Source of the DNA: a bacterium
GTDB taxonomy: Bacteria; Acidobacteriota; Thermoanaerobaculia; Multivoradales; J023
DNA length: 64,000 nt
Reading direction: 5' to 3'
Assembly (NCBI GenBank): GCA_024226315.1
Contig: JAAELT010000136.1
Coordinates: 1 to 64,000, forward strand
The notes below the pieces were generated by a model. It did no database searches, was not told where the DNA came from, and worked only from the letters and a program-made list of their open reading frames with translations. Below are positions 60,907 through 64,000 of this stretch, piece by piece; position 1 is the stretch's first letter; the number at the start of each line of letters is the position of its first letter. Position numbers and translations under genes: made by a program.

Positions 60907-61380
60907 CTACTTTGTCACTTTGGCCTCCGAGCGATGCGTTGGCTTTCTACGCCGTCGGTAGGCAGAATCGATGGATGCCTGTCGCTGGCGATGTCGGGCT
61001 TGCATCTGGCGGATGACTTCCTCGGGATCGACATCGCGTCGGGGTAGCACTTGAATCAGCAGGATCTTGACGTCGCGAGCACTGAGCAAGGGAAGATCAT
61101 GAGATTGGGTCAACCGTTGGCGAAGCAGAAAGAGCATGGCCATCATCACCAAGGCCATGTGGTGATACCATGCCATCCAGCTGCGCGCCTGATACTCATC
61201 CATCCCTGCCTCGTTCTTCGCGTCTTGAAAGATCCGCTCAACCGTAAGTCCTCGGGTTGTCCCGAGACTGTCACGTCCTGTTGATGCAGGACGCCATGAC
61301 GAGCCGCTGGAGGTCTGCAACTCTTCCCGCCCGCGAGGACAGCCCTCTTCTGCAACGCCATGCCACTTGGCGTCAACCAT
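60907..61380 (-). mobile_element. IS701-like transposase C-terminal remnant
   Basis: On the minus strand, from about 61251 down, RGLTVERIFQDAKNEAGMDE, YQARSWMAWYHHMALVMMAM and LPRRDVDPEEVIRQM match the C-terminal part of IS701-family (DDE) transposases, including the ERxFQxAKxExGxDxYxxRxWxxWYxH block with the last catalytic Glu region. Upstream of that the frame degenerates, and the DDE motifs of the N-terminal two thirds are not found in 61381-61865. No terminal inverted repeats are recognised. It splits the two archaeal-type glycolytic genes. Confidence 0.75.
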
Positions 61381-61865
61381 TGAAGCTGGACGATGCGCTG
61401 CATCTGTGGCATGATCTCGACCTGAGAGGACAGCCGAGGTTCGGGGCTCACTGAGGGCAGCGGTACTGATGCCTATCCAGGTGCCGGAGCGAGTGCTGCG
61501 TCCTTACCGGTACCTGGGAAGGACTCCAAGGTGGAGATCGCTTGAGGAGCGCCTACACCTGGCAGGGCCGCAGGTTGCTGGGCTGGCGGACGAGGGCGAT
61601 GCTCGCTGGTCTCAAGGCGTTGATGGACCCGACGTGGCTCGATGCCCTCATTTAGACTTGAACGGACCCGAAGATTGGAAGGAAGATTGGAAAAAGGATG
61701 CGAGCGAATGTACGCGATTCACCCAATGCAAGCCATGCTACCGGTTCCCGAGATACTTGCCGGCCGTGGGGCCGTTCGGCCCACCGATTCAAAATCATTG
61801 AATAGTAGTCGACGTATAATGCCGTCAAGTCGAGTCCCAGTCGCAGCACTGAAGGAGTCCAGGTA
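61381..61865. other. intergenic region upstream of phosphoglycerate mutase
   Basis: Probably decayed IS sequence on the left; no reading frame convinces. A TATAAT box is at 61815-61820 without a good -35. The RBS AAGGAG of the following gene lies at about 61852. Confidence 0.45.
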
Positions 61866-63137
61866 ATGTTTCAGTCGCCTGATCTCGATTCTCTTTCCAC
61901 GCTGGCCCGGAAGAGCGATGACAAGATCTTGCTGGTTGTCATCGATGGCCTCGGAGGCCTTCGCGATCCAAAACACGGCAACCGGAGTGAGCTGGAATAC
62001 GCCGACTTACCCCACCTGACAGAGTTCGTGAGGGAAAGGACGACGGCGACGGGACTGATCGATCCCGTCGGCCGCGGTATCATTCCCGGTAGTGGTGCTG
62101 GGCATCTCGGTCTCTTTGGCTATGACCCCTTTGTTCACGAGGCCAAACGCGGAGCCATCGAAGCTGAAGGCGCAGGCCTTGATCTAGCTTATGATTTAGT
62201 CGCCCGGGTCAATTTCTGCAAACTCGACAAGGACCGGAAAGACGTCGCGGACAGAAGGGCCGGGCGCCTGGGCTATTCCGCGGACCGCGGGAGGGAGCTG
62301 GCGGAGAAGCTCAATGCTCGCATAGAAGTGCCAAACGTGGCCGTACAGTTCTTTGCAACCAGGGATCATCGTGCCCTCATGACGTTGAAGAGTCAATTCG
62401 TACTCGACGATAATATCACCAACACCGATCCAGGCCGCAACGACCTACCGATCCAGGATTCGAGGCCGAGAAGCCCAGAGAACAGCAAAGAGTTTGCTAC
62501 ACAGCACCATACCGCCAGAGCCGTGCAGCAGGTCATGAATCAAGCAAAAGATATTTTGGCAGGTGAGCCGGATGCCGACATGATATTGCTGCGTGGATTT
62601 GCCAAAAAACCAAAACTCAAGCCCTTTTCCGAGGTGTTCGCGGTGCGGCCGGTCGGCATCGCCCTATACCCTCTGTATCGAGGCGTGGCAAGACTTCTCA
62701 GGATGGAGGTCATCGAGGAGGGGGCGCAGAATCTCGAAGACGAGATCAAGCTGTTGAACAAGTACTACGACGATTACGACTTCTTTTTTCTGCACTACAA
62801 GAAGACGGACCTCAAGGGGGAGGATGGCGATTTCGAGGGCAAGGCCAAGGCGCTCTCGGAGTTCGACAAGTTGCTGCCGCAGATTACCCAGCGGGAAGAT
62901 AACGGCTTTTCCGTGATCGCTATTACCGGCGACCATTCGACTCCGTCTGTTCTCGGCCGGCACTCAGAGCATCCCGTTCCGCTGGCGATCAATACGCGCG
63001 ATCTGAACGCGCACGACGACGTTGAGCAGTTTACGGAAAGGGCTTGCTGCGCCGGAAGCTTGGGGCGGATGCGCGGCATAGAGCTGATGCCGACGTTGAT
63101 GGCGGCGGCGAACAAGCTCCAGAAATTTGGCGACTAG
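61866..63137 (+). CDS. apgM: archaeal-type 2,3-bisphosphoglycerate-independent phosphoglycerate mutase (ApgM)
   Basis: 423 residues; AAGGAG is eight bases before the ATG. Alkaline-phosphatase superfamily: metal-binding start KILLVVIDGLGGL, nucleophile region GIIPGSGAGHLGLFGYDPF (Ser), KRGAIEAEGAGLDL, VARVNFCKLD, the block DFFFLHYKKTDLKGEDGDFE and the metal site AITGDHSTPSVLGRHSEHPV. It interconverts 3- and 2-phosphoglycerate using Mn/Mg. The family is archaeal in origin with scattered bacterial members. It stands downstream of the type II GAPDH and upstream of a Nudix gene. GC is lower than in the core region. Confidence 0.93.
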   Translation: MFQSPDLDSLSTLARKSDDKILLVVIDGLGGLRDPKHGNRSELEYADLPHLTEFVRERTTATGLIDPVGRGIIPGSGAGHLGLFGYDPFVHEAKRGAIEAEGAGLDLAYDLVARVNFCKLDKDRKDVADRRAGRLGYSADRGRELAEKLNARIEVPNVAVQFFATRDHRALMTLKSQFVLDDNITNTDPGRNDLPIQDSRPRSPENSKEFATQHHTARAVQQVMNQAKDILAGEPDADMILLRGFAKKPKLKPFSEVFAVRPVGIALYPLYRGVARLLRMEVIEEGAQNLEDEIKLLNKYYDDYDFFFLHYKKTDLKGEDGDFEGKAKALSEFDKLLPQITQREDNGFSVIAITGDHSTPSVLGRHSEHPVPLAINTRDLNAHDDVEQFTERACCAGSLGRMRGIELMPTLMAAANKLQKFGD

Positions 63138-63145
63138 GAGTGACG

Positions 63146-64000
63146 ATGAGATTAGGCGACCTTCTCGCTGAGGCGAGGAATCGGATACTGATCATTGGGA
63201 CGACTGCCATAGGAGAAGAGCTGCTGCGTCATACCAGGACGCTTGCCCAGCTGCTGACGGATCATCCTAGCCTGAAGCTGTCAATACTCTATGAGAGTGA
63301 CGATGAGTTGTTCAAGCAGAGTATTGGCGTCGACCGCCCTGAGGAACCCGGCCTGTATGCCGGTCTGTGGGAGAGCAGAGACCAACTGCGAGGTATAAGG
63401 AGAAGAATTCTGGAGTCTTGTGGCCTGTCCGAAAACTCCGGTCTCGCGCAACGGATAGAGCTCAAACAGGTGCATTTACGCCTGCCTCTGAACATAGTCA
63501 AGGTTGACTCCGAGATCTGGGCCGGGATGGTCACGACTTCGATCGGCGATTGCTCTAGCTATTCGAAGGTTTGCGACTTGCCATGGAAGGGAGCTATCGA
63601 GGATTACGCTAGCTCCTATTCCGACCCTTACAGGATGGGCGCCTACCTTTATGATCCGGAAAACGACAAGAAGCTTCTGCAGATTTATGATAATGGCACC
63701 CCTCCTCGCTCGCGTGGTATCTTTCCGCGCCAGGTTCGGTACCCACACAACAGCATTCGAAAGCGTTCGGTGTGGGGCTTCATCTTCAATCGACAAGGGG
63801 AGCTGCTGCTGCAGAAGAGAAGTGAGTGGGTCCAGGACAATCGGAATCTGTGGGACAAGTCCTTCGGTGGGCACCTCGATGCAGAGGAGGATCCCGTGAC
63901 CATGGCCAAGAAGGAACTGATCCAGGAGTGTTTCCTCCCAGCCGCCGAAGACACGGATTATATCGGGGAAGACACTTCTCTGATCATGAACCTCGGCGAG
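63146..64000 (+). CDS. two-domain protein ending in a Nudix hydrolase (3' end outside window)
   Basis: An open frame of 285 codons from the ATG at 63146 (AGGAGTGACG upstream, 8 bases after apgM) to the window edge. The first ~190 residues (MRLGDLLAEARNRILIIGTT, then LKLSILYESDDELFKQS) look like a PLD- or flavodoxin-type sensor domain without clear catalytic motifs. From about residue 205 the Nudix/IDI-like domain starts: VWGFIFNRQGELLLQKRSEW, then a Nudix box in degenerate form (GGHLDAEEDPVTMAKKELIQEC: Lys for Arg, Gln for the first Glu of EExGU). The C-terminus is cut by the window. Same operon as apgM by spacing; substrate unknown. Confidence 0.75.
   Translation, partial: MRLGDLLAEARNRILIIGTTAIGEELLRHTRTLAQLLTDHPSLKLSILYESDDELFKQSIGVDRPEEPGLYAGLWESRDQLRGIRRRILESCGLSENSGLAQRIELKQVHLRLPLNIVKVDSEIWAGMVTTSIGDCSSYSKVCDLPWKGAIEDYASSYSDPYRMGAYLYDPENDKKLLQIYDNGTPPRSRGIFPRQVRYPHNSIRKRSVWGFIFNRQGELLLQKRSEWVQDNRNLWDKSFGGHLDAEEDPVTMAKKELIQECFLPAAEDTDYIGEDTSLIMNLGE

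Overview
The window comes from a high-GC bacterial chromosome. It is most likely Acidobacteriota of the Thermoanaerobaculia type. This is inference from protein families: a GWxTD plus acidobacterial VWFA-related protein, two giant sortilin-like propeller proteins, Ser/Thr kinase-WD40 and SGNH-TPR architectures, ECF sigma/DUF4252 operons, a secreted protein ending in a DGFESGDTSAW motif, and frequent GTG/TTG starts. No rRNA, tRNA or CRISPR array was recognised.

Layout. 0-9 kb holds secreted proteins: a lipoprotein beside a histidine-kinase remnant, a GWxTD/VWFA protein coupled to an EF-hand-like protein, and a Cys-rich secreted protein coupled to a carboxypeptidase-regulatory-like protein. 9-14.6 kb holds a branched-chain-amino-acid-type binding lipoprotein, a YdbS/YdbT-like PH-domain pair and an ADP-forming acyl-CoA synthetase. 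A convergent gap at 14.7-15.16 kb carries five 39-bp imperfect palindromes. 16.2-27.2 kb is a defence/toxin-antitoxin island: two MNT nucleotidyltransferases, one followed by a decapitated HEPN gene; a VapB-like gene followed by a decapitated PIN gene; a two-gene TIR-like/nSTAND-WD40 system; an AbiEi/AbiEii pair; and a TcmP/three-Cys-motif (Gp37/Gp68) pair inserted beside a duplicated fragment of the neighbouring sortilin-like gene.

27.3-46 kb is core-like: sortilin-like protein, NfuA, SGNH-TPR membrane protein, PstS-like protein followed by a double-kinase WD40 receptor, a TetR regulator with a ThDP enzyme and three matching operators, SGNH hydrolase, Nudix hydrolase and an alkaline-phosphatase-superfamily membrane enzyme. 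46-56.5 kb holds a PolX fragment, DUF1294, a SLOG-like protein, a VapBC-type pair, an alpha/beta hydrolase, an ECF sigma/anti-sigma/2x DUF4252 operon, a second sortilin-like protein, PilZ and YigZ.

56.5-64 kb concerns central carbon metabolism and is scarred. It holds an ECF-kinase deletion scar, a 16-codon ORF, enoyl-CoA hydratase, GAPDH, and a mini-GAPDH reduced to its two ends. A lower-GC stretch follows with archaeal-type (type II) GAPDH, an IS701-like transposase remnant, archaeal-type phosphoglycerate mutase, and a two-domain Nudix protein that runs off the window. A recurring theme is genes reduced to one end (histidine kinase, PIN, HEPN, sortilin-like, PolX, ECF/kinase, GAPDH, transposase), which suggests active deletion in accessory zones.
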